DNA of 64,000 nt, taken from assembly GCF_963678635.1 (NCBI RefSeq), contig NC_087070.1, positions 42,041,831 through 42,105,830 on the forward strand, in the 5' to 3' direction. The DNA is from Symsagittifera roscoffensis. Taxonomy: Eukaryota > Xenacoelomorpha > Acoela > Convolutidae. Positions 50,654 to 61,117 of the stretch are shown here, in pieces. Both the position numbers and the translations under genes were made by a program. The notes under the pieces were generated by a model, which was not told where the DNA came from, did no database searches, and saw only the letters and a list, made by a program, of their open reading frames with translations. Positions within the stretch are counted from its first letter, which is position 1. Each line of letters begins with the position of its first letter.

Positions 50654-51244
50654 GTTTGCGGCGGTGTTCGTCTAGATGATTATTGGGAACTTTGGTATCT
50701 GTTCTGCTCTGCGGCTGATGAATCTCTCGCTCTGAAATGGCGAAATGAAATAACTTCGAGTTGAGCGAACACCTTGTTTTTATCTGCACGTGCCAAATGA
50801 GCTGTGGAAAATGTGTTCCTAGTTTCTAGATTGATAATCAGGAAAAGCTTCAATCAGGGAACCTTACAATTCCATCTGAGTTAAGATTAGTCTCATTACA
50901 AAGAATTCATTCAGACCATCTATAAGTGATCAAGTGTAAAAATGCGTCCCTTATCCTTTTGAAAATCCTTTGAAATGTTCGTTTAAAAATCCCCCCAAAG
51001 TCAGTCACGTGGCTTGAAATAAAGTAATGCCTTGTCTCTCTCAGAAAAGGGCACGGATAAAAGTAACCATGATACTTTTTTTAAGGGCAGGATAATTTTC
51101 TAAATGAAAAAGACACGCCTCTTTGAATTTTATATTAATCATGCTCAAGAAACTCAAAAACAATTTTTTTTTACAAAACTATGCATTCAATTTACAATTT
51201 ATTTAGTGATACCCTTTACAAAGTAGATTTTGCGGCTGGTTTCC
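50654..51244. other. Putative upstream region of the neuropeptide gene
   Basis: Lies 5' of the minus-strand precursor. Contains no supported ORF, and its right end is the assembly gap. Promoter elements cannot be named. Confidence 0.35.
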
Positions 51245-51444
51245 NNNNNNNNNNNNNNNNNNNNNNNNNNNNNNNNNNNNNNNNNNNNNNNNNNNNNNNN
51301 NNNNNNNNNNNNNNNNNNNNNNNNNNNNNNNNNNNNNNNNNNNNNNNNNNNNNNNNNNNNNNNNNNNNNNNNNNNNNNNNNNNNNNNNNNNNNNNNNNNN
51401 NNNNNNNNNNNNNNNNNNNNNNNNNNNNNNNNNNNNNNNNNNNN
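51245..51444. other. Assembly gap (200 N)
   Basis: Exactly 200 unresolved bases, the usual placeholder length, so the true distance is unknown. Any ORF crossing it is meaningless. Confidence 0.99.
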
Positions 51445-51452
51445 TTGTTTAG

Positions 51453-51547
51453 CTGGGACTGTTATGGATGACGTGTCAGCTTATTCACGACGCAGACGAG
51501 AAAGAGAAACTGGAAAACGAAGAGGAGAAATGCGAGCAGTGAACTAA
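51453..51547 (+). CDS. Possible terminal exon of a host gene
   Basis: After an acceptor-like TTGTTTAG, one frame is open to TAA at 51545-51547 and gives a charged, Arg-rich end (VMDDVSAYSRRRRERETGKR..). It starts 9 bp after the gap, so the rest of the gene would be in the gap or upstream. Weak support. Confidence 0.25.
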
Positions 51548-52262
51548 CAAACACTATTAAATCGTGGCTTTTTTCCTAATTCCTTTGTTAATCAACACTT
51601 TTTGAGTTTTTGTTAATCAACACTTTTACTTTTTTTTCAAATTTTTTCTCTTTAAATTATTTTGTTATGACAGGCTACCTAAAACTTCAGATGAAGTTTC
51701 TCTAACATTTTTATACCAAAAACTGTGTGAACAGCTTTCAGACAATTTAATTCTAAAAATGGAACAGAAGGCAGGGAACTGGAAAAAAGCCATGTCTTAA
51801 TAGATATCCGCAAAGAAATTGTTGAGATTGTAAAAATGATACTTATACTAATTAATACGCTAACTTATAACTACGATGAGTAGCAGATTTAGGTAATGAG
51901 AATGAGGTGCGTCCCACAACAAGCTCTTCTATATGTTGGTCTTCATAGAGAGCAAGTTAATTTGTGATAATTTTGTTATTTATTTCTAAATTAACAGCTG
52001 CATTAGCTTTACCGTTGAACATCGAGATTAGACCATGCCAAAACACATTTAATGCCAACGAATTACTACCAAACTTCTTCACAAAAAATTGCGTTTGAAC
52101 TATGGATGTTTGCAGTTTAAGGGAGTATGCATGATTCGACCCTGGTATGATTCGACCCTGTTAGACTATATCATTCGTTCGACCGTCTTAATTTGCGAGA
52201 AAAATCGGACATCGTTTGACCGTTTCGGTCAAATTATGAGTCAAATACCTCAGCCCGGGAGG
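51548..52262. other. Intergenic, no gene recognised
   Basis: AT-rich. A short direct repeat (TGTTAATCAACACTTTT twice near 51585-51630) and two ATGATTCGACCCTG copies at 52131-52161 are the only structure seen. Confidence 0.45.
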
Positions 52263-53035
52263 GTAATGAGTTAGAACTTATGTGGTTAACTCATAGAGTA
52301 ATTTCGGATAGGGTACACCGTCTGCTCGTCACGCTATCTTATTTTCGGCCGGATAGATTCGTGCAACTTCTTAGTCTAATACCGATCCTAATCTTACTCT
52401 TATACTATCTAGTCTCAGGTTGTTTAACTAGTCTCTGCTAGGCTCAATAGATCTAGGGTATACTGGTTTATTGCGGCTGCTGAAGTACTCGGGAGAGTTC
52501 AACTAATTTCTAAGTTAAATTCAAATCTCTCTGGTGATGAAATTACAAGTAATTTCAGCACTTACAAATAAGTGGATTGTTAGTCAGATGGATCATGATT
52601 GGTTAATATTAAATACTTTACATTGGTAAAATATCTAATTTATCCAATCATAAAATGTAGTTTAGATCAGGTTCCACCCATCCGGGTTTTACAGAGTTTT
52701 TTAGAATAGTTTTTCTGCAATTCGAAGGATGGATGATGGACGTTGGTATGTGGCGAACATCATATTTCTTTTCCGTTTTTTCTTGTTAGAGAAGTTCCAG
52801 GATGCTGGAATTAGGGACATCAAACGTTGTGTCTTCTTGCGACAACGACTGTGCTTCCGCAACAAACTCAAATCTGATTTCAGAATGGTTGGCTATGTCA
52901 GGTTTTTCTGTTTCTCGTAGAGAACTTCTTTTGTGTTTGATCTTGTCTGGGAATGGCGTGGAGATTGTGCATGGAGGGGATGCCTGGTTACTCGGATCTG
53001 TACGTATACTTGAACATCGAGGTGGTCATTGGTCT
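52263..53035. repeat. Right arm of the ~0.76-kb inverted repeat (partner 1-757)
   Basis: Reverse complement of the window start, with similar sequence throughout (for example ATTTCGGATAGGGTACACCG and GGATAGATTCGTGCAACTT). Short plus-strand ORFs at 52729 and 52802 partly match those of the other arm, but I see no selection for protein. It might be the 3' LTR of the minus-strand element at 54293-64000; not proven because the other LTR is outside the window. Confidence 0.75.
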
Positions 53036-54292
53036 AGTTCAATGAAGTCCTTTCCTGCGAAGTCAAGTCGTACTCTAAATCCTTTGAGTTGTGATTGTGA
53101 GCGGCATATCGATTGTAGTTGGCCATTCTTTTTCGAGTGTAGTGGGGTCGTTTTGTCTTTGGATGTTCGTCCTTGGTGTTGTATGCTGATCTATATATTG
53201 CATAATGTAATTTACATTTTATAAAACTTTCATTAGTTTAATATTTTTTAATTATGATTTTGGTTAGTTGTTTTCACAAAAGCTTTTTGTTTTAGTTCAG
53301 TTATTTTGAAGAGTTACTCACCCTTGAGTAGCTCTTATTAAAAATAGGAGTGTGTGTCACAAAGCGCGGATGTAGCGCGGTGGGTTAGGCCGGCTATAGA
53401 GCATGCTCAGGACGTCCTTCTGGTGGGTTAGGCCAGGAGTGGGAGTATGATTGCATGCGGTGTTTGTGAGAGGTCCTGTTATGTGATAACGTTTTATGTT
53501 GGGTTTGTTGTGGTTTTTCTTATGTTTTGTTGGTTGTGTCCTTTTTTCAAAAATCAAATTGTTTGTGGTATGGGTTTGTCTTTCGACTTTTTTGTGTTTT
53601 ATTATTTCTTTCTTAGACTTTATAATAGTCTTCAAAAGAATAAATTATCCAGTTTTAAACTGGGTTCATCCGGTTTGGGTACCGTTGGTTTCCTTTTCTT
53701 AGTCATGCTGTTATTCTATAATTTGTGGTGTTTAGTAAGCTGCGTTGGTTAGTGTTGTTTAGTATATAATTCCTTTCCAACCGGGTTAAAGGAAAGTTTG
53801 AAACGTGTTATCTTATGTTAGAGTTGTTGAGTGTGAAAGCTTGAAACTGAAATTCATTATTTTAAACAATTCTTCGTGGGCGAGCTGTGCGAGTGTGGAT
53901 AGAATTTTTGTGCGAATGAATGGAAATATCAAAAGGTTAGTACTGCCTTTTCGTTTTATCAATTTACTACATAGAAATTCAAATTTTACTGCTATTTGTT
54001 GGGAAAAATTAAGTTACAAATTTTCATCATAATTAGATTTACTGCTTGTGGGGGAAAAAATTTATAAATTAAATTACTGCATTGGTATTATATTTATTTG
54101 ATTGTTTGGTGCAAAAAATTAATAGAGTTTTAAACAGTTTGAAGAAGTTTTCGATTTTTTATTTTTCTTTTGTGAATTTTTCAGATGATCGTTGGATGAA
54201 GGCTAAAATTCTAAAGAAGACATGGATAAAGAATGGTTAGTTTCTAATTCTATTTTAATTAGTTAATAATATGTATAATTCATACTTACCTG
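53036..54292. other. Non-coding sequence 3' of the right-hand retroelement
   Basis: 53365-53460 has two GGTGGGTTAGGCC motifs and a GATGTAGCGCGGTGGGTTAG stretch resembling a tRNA-type A box, suggesting a SINE head, but I find no good B box. The rest is AT-rich with no ORF of note. Includes the 3' untranslated region and probably the LTR of the element to the right. Confidence 0.35.
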
Positions 54293-56101
54293 TTAGTCGT
54301 CGGGGAAGAAACCGTGGGGGAAGATGTCGTGGATAAGATCGGAAGTTGTTAGTAATTTAGCTAAGATGCGGATGATATTTTTAGTTTGAAGCAGTGGCCA
54401 AAGCAATTGAAGTGCTTTAATGGTGGTTAGTTCTTCAGTGCCAACTGCAAACTCATAAGGTGTGTTTTGGATTAGATTATATAATTTGTGATTGAATTTA
54501 GTGTTGTGGATGAATTCTAATATGGGGATTTCTATAGATTGAACAAATTCGTGTGGGATAAGGAAGGGTCGGGATTCTTCTGCGTTGAAGGTCTTGGTGA
54601 TGGGGCAAAAAATATACATTTGGGTTATTGGATCGTAATTTCGAAGAATACCATGAAGGTTAGTATCTTTAATGCAATATGTGAAGTTAAGAAAGAATGG
54701 TGAGGTGTATTTGGAATTAATGAATTGAAAACGGTGGTGTGGCTGTCTGGAGTGAGTGTGTAGGTCGAAGTGATTTTGGATAAAACGATAATATGTATAT
54801 GTGTGAGTTTGTTTAGTGCGCAACATAATATCGTGTGAGCAGTGCAAATCTCGTTCATGTGGTGCAAGGAAATGAAAGGTTAGTGAAAATAATTGAAAGC
54901 GTTCTTTAAAACTTTCGTAAGCTTGTGTGTCTGTTAGTGTTTCTGAAATGATGTGGTCAAATTTGCGATCAAAGATATTGAGTGTAAATACATATGGTGT
55001 TTTAATGAAAAATTTTTCTGTGATTTGTGGGTTAGCGAAGCGATCATCGTCTGAAAATTGATCTTGGTTAGTTCTGATGATGTTATGATCGTAATATTCT
55101 AGCGTATATTCGTTAGCTCGGGGTGCAGTGTATGTTTTTAGTGACTTTTTATATCCGATGTAAGTAAATTGTCTAGGTGTTAGTGGTGTAGTGAGTCGAT
55201 ATAGCATGTCTTTATTTCGTTCTATATCGATGTGAGTGTTAGATAAAGGTAAGCAAAGGGGATTAGTAAAATGATAATATGAGGTCCATGGAAGGGTAGG
55301 TATTAAAACGTGTTCGTCTACAAAATTACGTGTTTCGTTAGTGTCGTGAGGGGTGTTTAAGGTGTATTGTGGAAATGAGGTTTAGGTGATAGCTAAAAAT
55401 TCTTTCGTGTTAGTGTGATTTGGATGATTGATATATTCACGGGCTGTTCCTGGTTTTGCTGGGAAAGGATGGTTTGGGAACTTTCTTTTAAAAGTGCGAT
55501 AAGCTCTATTAGTGCTGAGTGAAGATTCAGTAGATGTGGATGATGGTGCTAATGATTCGGTATAAACTGAAGAGGGTGTAGGGGTAGGTGGGTTGGATGA
55601 ATCTATTGTGGATGAAATTTGGTTTATAGTGGGGGTGTCAAGGTGGTAGGGTTGTTGTTGTAGGGTAATAAAATTATCTAGTTCTGGGGAGATTTGGGGG
55701 GTGTCTGGAGAATTGGATGATCGGTCTGAATGAAGTGAAGAGTTGGTTGGAGTGACTTGGGAAGCATAAGAGGGTGTAGAATTGGTTGGGACAGGGTTAT
55801 TTGGTAGTATTGGTTGAAAAGGGGGTTGGGAAAAAATTGAGGGATTGGTGTGAAAATTATTGGATGGAGATGGTTCAGAGTCGGCAAATTCATCGGGGGT
55901 TTCAATATTCGGGTTATTGAGTTGTGAAGTGGAATATAAAACTGAGATTTGTGAATTAGTATCTGAATTCATGCCTGATGTTAAATTAATGGTTGGGAAA
56001 TCGGGTGGCGGGAAAGCAAAAAGTGGAATTATTTTGATTGGAGTGGTGAGGTTGGTTGGGTGGGAATTTGAGCGGTGTAGGGATCCAAGTTGTCGGCTCA
56101 T
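54293..56101 (-). CDS. 3' accessory ORF after env, 602 codons with one in-frame stop
   Basis: ATG at 56099-56101 overlaps the env TGA as ATGA. The first 239 codons are Ser/Thr/Pro/Asn-rich. A TAA at 55382-55384 follows, after which the same frame is open to 54293 (another ~363 codons, including the internal ATG at 55207) with ordered sequence such as YTLEYYDHNIIRTNQDQFSDD, FAVGTEELTTIKALQLLW and DLIHDIFPHGFFPDD. So this is one long ORF broken by, or read through, one stop. The junction region (VLIPTLPWTSYYHF.. NPLCLP) resembles part of the Met-free ORF upstream of env, so the two may be paralogues. Function unknown. Confidence 0.6.
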
Positions 56102-57955
56102 CGTGGGCTAAAAAAATTATTATTTTGAGACTGAAAAGCGGTGGTATGGGGTTGTTCAATAATTTGTTCATAAGTATTATCATCTTGTGACTGGTGTGTC
56201 ATTATATGTTGGATGGGACTTTGTGATATGGTTGGTCGAAAATTTGGATTATGTGTTATTGCTAAATTTCGAAAATTTCGCGGGACGAGGGATAGTGGAT
56301 GGTTATGTGGTAGGGGTGGTAACTGTGGTGCTGTTGGCGTTGTGTCTACATTGTTATGTTCTTCGTCGTATGTGTTCTGCCGTGTTGCTATTTTTGTGTT
56401 GTATTCTTTTATTTGTGCGTCTAAAAGAATTTTGTTTATAGATGTAGAAAAGATTCCAAAAAATCCTGCAAAGAGTATGCGTGCTACGCTTGCTTGTCTG
56501 TTTACTTGTGTGTGTATAGCACATGTGTTGTAGATTCCTTTTAAAAGTGAGAAAAGAAATCCAATAAAGTTAAACATTGCGTATAAAATAGTCAATTTTT
56601 CTAAGATGTAGTAGGGCCATCCTAGAAAATCAAGAATTTCATTTTTGAGTGTTACAAAGCTAAAAATGTTGATGGGTGATATATCTTGGGGACGGTATTT
56701 TTCACCGTTTAGATATATATAATCTTTAGTGTCTTTAAAATATCCGCTATAGTCTTGTGTGTAGATGTCGGCAAATCCTGCGGTTTCTGCAAGTTTGCGT
56801 AAGTTTTGGTCAATTGATTGTCTTTGTATAGTGTCCATTTGTGTTAATAATTCTTGGAATTGTTGTGTTCTAATGTGATGTTGAATATCTGATTTTGAAT
56901 ATATTCCTATCGATTGTAAGTCTATATTTGGGTTTCGAGCAATAGCGCGAATGCTTTCTGGTGAACATTTTTTGAGTGATTGCATTAATGTGGGATATGG
57001 GGTAAGAAGGTAATATTTATCTTCATCAGGGTTTAGTTGTACTACATTGTGGCTATTTTCTGATCCACATGGGACTGCGGTATCCCAGAAATAGGTTCTT
57101 CTTGAAAGTGTGTCAACGAAATGTACTTTATTCTTATAAAATATAGGGATTCTTTTATAGCATCGTTTATCTTCAAAAACGTATAGTGGTGATACTTTTT
57201 TAGTGCAAGTATAAAACCATAAGATGTTTCCTTCGTAATCTAAAAAATTTGATCTATTTCCTGATAGTAAATATCCTGCGTAGGGTATTTTTAATACTGC
57301 TAGTGCAAGTGATTGTAATATTTGTGTTCTTTCTAATTCGCATAGTTGGTGTAGTGTTTCTAATTCGGAGAGTGACATTTCTTGAAAAATTCGGCTAATC
57401 GTGTAGTCTAGTTTCATATCCAAGTGAATATCATAGTGGATATTACCAAAATATGTACTATTCATTAGTGATAATTCTTGTAAACGTGTGCTTTGAGCGT
57501 CTTGGGGCTTTAGATGTCCACCAGGTTGACCTGTATTCTTTTGAAAATTAACTGGTATATATGATGTTCCTTCATTTGGGGGATGACTTGTGGCATATGG
57601 GTCGATCTTTATTTTTCCAGTGGTCATGTCGAATCCTGTTTCGTATTCAACTAGTATTTCAGAGTATTGTGTTTTGTGAAGTGAGTTTTTATATTTACAT
57701 GCAAGTTCTGTTTCTTGATATACTTGAAAACGTGTTAATTTATTTTCTATATTGTGAATGTTTCTAAAATTAGAACTTATTTTTCGTAATGGATTTACTT
57801 GTTCATATGGTATTGATTGTATAAAATATTTTTCGTGAAATTTTATCATACGAGCGTGTATTTTTGCTACTTGAAATGTTGTACATGTGTCTTCGGGGAA
57901 CCAAACAATTGTTGCTTGTGTTCGTGTTGTAGGGTCGCAATAACCTTGATCATTT
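56098..57955 (-). pseudogene. env: Env, C-terminal part with transmembrane anchor
   Basis: Open from about 57955 (first ATG 57849) to TGA at 56098-56100. Includes WFPEDTCTTFQV, IHYDIHLDMKLDYTISRIF, IPIFYKNKVHFVDTLSRRTYFWD and, near residues 395-435 counted from the ATG, a long hydrophobic stretch (YYILEKLTILYAMFNFIGFL) for membrane anchoring, with a second hydrophobic segment (ILFAGFFGIFSTSI) and a Pro/Asn/Gln-rich tail. A one-base shift near 57955 separates it from its N-terminal part. In errantivirus-type elements env mediates cell entry; this copy is broken. Confidence 0.75.
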
Positions 57956-57982
57956 TACAAGGTAATCTAATTCCTTGATGGA

Positions 57983-58714
57983 TCATTGTGTTTTCTGATA
58001 AATCTCGTGTGAGTTGTATTTTTTCGAGTTGTATTTTCCAATCGAAAACATTATTTCTTGGTATCCTTTATTTTTTGTGTCTGCTTTGCAGTTTGATGGG
58101 TTATTTATACCAATGTGTGGTATCCAGTGTTTATCGTGTATGTCATAGGTTAATCGTCCGTGTGCGCCGTTGTATGGGTATTTTTCATCTAATTTTATAT
58201 GTCCTTGATATCTTTCAAGTTCTGCTTGATGTACAGAGTCTGAAAAAACTTGGAAGTATACTAACTTTCTATCTGAGTTTTTATTTTGTGTGATATTTAG
58301 TCTAAGTAACTCGTTTTTACAATCTTCGGGATTTAGGTGTAAAAGTCGTTCGATATTACTCTGGTAGAATGATTCATGGTCAAGTCGGTTTTTATTTCCG
58401 TTTGAGACTTGTGAACAATGTACTTTCTTTTCGGAAAATGTTGCTGTGAATTTATATCCTATAACTGTGGTTGCTCGGGCTTTTGAGTAGAGTGTTGCTA
58501 TTACATTTGTAGTTTCTATAGCTTGGGGTTCTGTTTCGCATTGTGATACTTGATTTATTGCATAGTTGTGTAGTGTTTTTTGTTCGTTTTCTTCACAATC
58601 GTAATGTGTTACTAATAAATCTTGGGGTCCTGTGCGGGGGGAAAGGTTTATGTTTTGATTTGAGATTACTAGAAAAAGGAGTTGGAGAAAAATTAATAAT
58701 TTTAGAATATACAT
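57983..58714 (-). pseudogene. env: Env, N-terminal part with signal peptide
   Basis: ATG at 58712-58714, two bases after the stop of the preceding ORF. A clear signal peptide (MYILKLLIFLQLLFLVISNQ) is followed by a Cys-containing ectodomain with AIETTNVIATLYS and KWIPHIGINNP-like segments. Comparable IETT..TLY and Cys spacing is found at 31130-31290 in the defective element. The frame is lost near 58065, the last ~20 codons are out of frame, and the true continuation is in another frame before 57955. Confidence 0.75.
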
Positions 58715-58716
58715 GT

Positions 58717-59802
58717 CTATGATAATCCTGAGTATGGGTTATAAAATGTAATGTAACCAATTGTCTTTTTGGTATATCTGTCGTATTTATATATTACTTC
58801 AGTGGTTATAAATGGTGGTGGTAGTGATTGAGCTGTTATGTTTGGTGGGTTTAAAGGGTAGGGATGTTGAGTAATGTTGTTTAATTTAACTGTGATTTCA
58901 AACTTTAATTGTAGACTATTTTGTTGGAGTATTTGGATATTGTGATCACGAATATCGTCGTGAATGTCTTGTCGATATTGTAGTCTATTGAGAGCCCAGT
59001 TGTGAAGGCGATTACTTTCTAGATGTTGTCCAAATAATGGTGGAGGTGCTGTAAATGTATTCCAATCTAGTCTTAAAGGAATATGTGTTGATGATTGTTC
59101 TCGATATCTTGCGTCGAGATTATTTGGAAAATTTAAGTTAAAAGGCGTCGGTGAAATTTGGCTAATTGATGGTGTTGATGGTAGTGACAGTGTTTCCGGT
59201 AGTGATGAGGATGTTGTATCTGAAGAAATATCTATTGGGTCATTGGTTAAATTTGGTTCACCTTGTGTGAATGAATGTGTTGTCCAATATGGTAGTCGTG
59301 ATGTTTGGTTTGGGGGATTAAAGGGATTTTCACGTATTTGTTCAGATGTTGGTGTTGAACCTAAGTAATCTGAGGGTAAGCTCGAGGTGCTTCGTTGTGA
59401 AAGAAGTGTAGGGGTTTCTGGTAAGATACCAGTAGGGTTTTCTGGAGTGCTTTGTGATGGGGATTGAGGTATTTCAAAATGAACTCGGGGAGTTTGAAAA
59501 TTTCTATTTCGTCGAGGATGTATAATTTGTCTATTTATTTCTGTTGTGTTTTGGTTTTGACTAAGATTTCGTATTCTACTTAGTTCCTGTGGTAGTGTTG
59601 GGTATAGGTTATATGTTGATTCACTTAAAGGTGCTTGCCGTTGAACGGGTTCTAGTGGTTCAGATAAGCGTGCGTGTCGTTCTTCAAAAGTATATGGGTT
59701 ATCTTGAAAGGAAATTCGTGTAGATGTTTGAGGATTTTGGGTAGTTGAAGGTGTTGTTGGGTTATCTTGGGATGAGGTCGGTGAAGACTGACTTTGTGAC
59801 TG
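58717..59802 (-). CDS. 361-codon open frame without any methionine, Ser/Pro-rich accessory ORF
   Basis: Opens after TAA (59803-59805) and closes at TAG (58717-58719) with no ATG codon inside. Rich in Ser, Thr, Pro, Asn and Gln for ~230 codons, then ordered (DWNTFTAPPPLFGQHLESNR.. ITVKLNNITQHPYPL.. EVIYKYDRYTKKTIGYITFY). Env starts 2 bp after its stop. Such a length free of stops in this AT-rich DNA argues for coding. Without ATG it would need a spliced 5' exon, frameshifting or non-ATG initiation. Function unknown, resembles the ORF 3' of env. Confidence 0.65.
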   Translation of the reverse strand, partial: QSQSQSSPTSSQDNPTTPSTTQNPQTSTRISFQDNPYTFEERHARLSEPLEPVQRQAPLSESTYNLYPTLPQELSRIRNLSQNQNTTEINRQIIHPRRNRNFQTPRVHFEIPQSPSQSTPENPTGILPETPTLLSQRSTSSLPSDYLGSTPTSEQIRENPFNPPNQTSRLPYWTTHSFTQGEPNLTNDPIDISSDTTSSSLPETLSLPSTPSISQISPTPFNLNFPNNLDARYREQSSTHIPLRLDWNTFTAPPPLFGQHLESNRLHNWALNRLQYRQDIHDDIRDHNIQILQQNSLQLKFEITVKLNNITQHPYPLNPPNITAQSLPPPFITTEVIYKYDRYTKKTIGYITFYNPYSGLS

Positions 59803-59840
59803 TTAGGTAGCAATTTTTGATAGCTTTTTGGTCTATTCTT

Positions 59841-60026
59841 TTAGTGAAAAAGTTTATGTTTATTATAGTATTCTTCTAAAAAAAGAATTAGGAGGATTGT
59901 TAGAGCGAATGTGATGATTGCTTTCTTTATACATTTGCATATGGTCAAAATGAGGGATGATAGAAATGTTATGAAAATTACAAATAGTAAAAAAATATCA
60001 GTTCTACTGAAAATGGTTCGTATCAT
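59841..60026 (-). CDS. Mini-ORF of 61 aa, hydrophobic, putative membrane protein
   Basis: ATG at 60024-60026. Two hydrophobic segments (DIFLLFVIFITFLSSLILTI and ITFALTILLILFLE) separated by a short KCIKK linker make a hairpin-like small membrane protein. Located between pol and the Met-free ORF. Similar in character to the neighbouring mini-ORF 12 bp away. Confidence 0.4.
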   Translation of the reverse strand: MIRTIFSRTDIFLLFVIFITFLSSLILTICKCIKKAIITFALTILLILFLEEYYNKHKLFH

Positions 60027-60037
60027 TTAGACAAGTT

Positions 60038-60253
60038 TTATGAATCGTACCTGTGGATATAATCAAGGGCTTTTGAAAGTTGGAGGAATAGTTCAAATAT
60101 AGAATAGAAAATTAAAAAAATATTGCAAAAAATTATTAAGATTATTACAAAAGATTCAAGGATATCAAAAAGAAATATTATGAAAGTTTTAAGTATCGTA
60201 AAAAATTGTGTGAGGTTTGTGATAATTATAGTGACTGATTGAGAGAAGAGCAT
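60038..60253 (-). CDS. Mini-ORF of 71 aa, hydrophobic, putative membrane protein
   Basis: ATG at 60251-60253 directly after an in-frame TAA. Almost entirely Ile/Leu/Phe (FTILKTFIIFLFDILESFVI and FCNIFLIFYSIFELFLQLS), predicted to span the membrane. Upstream in the same frame is a ~50-codon stretch with Pro/Lys/Asn and no Met. AT-rich DNA inflates such residues, so it may be chance. Confidence 0.35.
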   Translation of the reverse strand: MLFSQSVTIIITNLTQFFTILKTFIIFLFDILESFVIILIIFCNIFLIFYSIFELFLQLSKALDYIHRYDS

Positions 60254-60758
60254 TTAAGAAATGACTTCTTGATCGAATATTTTTTGTTGTTTGGGGCAAT
60301 TTTCAAGTGTGGTCGGATTATTTATTAGTTTTTTGACAAGTGGAATGAGTTTTGTGAAAAATTGTTGGGGGCTATTTTTATGGTGATCGGGAGGTCGTTC
60401 TTTTCTTTATTTTTATTTGTCAAATGATCCGGGGTATGGTGAGATTTTTGTACTTTAGGCTAATTAAAATGTTCGTTTTGTTACTTTAGGCTAAGTTAAC
60501 AGATTTGTTTGGGGGGTATTCGTGGTCTGACTTGGGGAAATATTGTTGATCTTTGGGTTATTAGATAAGGGAGGGTTATGATATTATGGTGATATTTATT
60601 TTAGTTGTCAAGTTGGAGTGGTTTGCTTATTTTTGACCTGGAGGTCGTAAAGTTATAGTTATAGATATGCCTGGAGTTTTATATGGTTCGTCTAATTGAT
60701 CTGAGTTAGAGAAGGTGACGGATTGGATGAATCCTATTGGTTTAAATTTGAACTAGAA
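60254..60758. other. Spacer between pol tail and mini-ORFs
   Basis: No ATG-initiated ORF. A ~50-codon Met-free minus-strand frame (about 60259-60405) ends at the stop before the 60253 ATG and might belong to the accessory ORF set. Confidence 0.35.
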
Positions 60759-61094
60759 TCATTGCGTGTTTGTCAGCATGTTATTTTGAGGTTTCAAGAC
60801 TGTGAAGTATAAAATAAAAGTTGGTTTTTGAAATTCGACTTTCTTTAATATTTTAGATTGTGGGATGAATATTTTATAATTTTTACGTCGTTGATTTCTA
60901 AGTCGCGATGACTCTCTATGTTCTGATTTGTCGATGTGCTCTTGGGGTATTATTTGTTCTGTCATTTTTCTATTTCTTCTTTCTTTTTGAGATGTATTTT
61001 GATCTAGATTTTTTGTATTGTTTTTTGTGGTGGTTGATTTTGTATTTTGATTTCCGAGGTGAATATCATTTTGTTCCTTTGTTTTATTTTCCAT
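60759..61094 (-). CDS. Basic C-terminal tail of the Gypsy-type pol polyprotein (possibly detached)
   Basis: 111 codons, Lys/Asn/Arg/Thr-rich, containing SRLRNQRRKNYKIFIPQSKI and LKKVEFQKPTF, which resemble the basic end of pol in this group. It begins 24 bp after the integrase stop. Could be the end of pol separated by a frame change, or a small separate ORF. Confidence 0.5.
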   Translation of the reverse strand: MENKTKEQNDIHLGNQNTKSTTTKNNTKNLDQNTSQKERRNRKMTEQIIPQEHIDKSEHRESSRLRNQRRKNYKIFIPQSKILKKVEFQKPTFILYFTVLKPQNNMLTNTQ

Positions 61095-61117
61095 ATGTGG
61101 GTCATTTTGAATAACTT

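Noticed and set aside
51181..51547. Open frames running through the N gap
   Set aside because: Continuity across unknown bases is meaningless.
52729..53224. Plus-strand ORFs with similar counterparts in the left repeat arm (for example MDDGRWY)
   Set aside because: The similarity extends equally through non-coding parts of the repeat and frames shift between copies, so protein selection is not supported.
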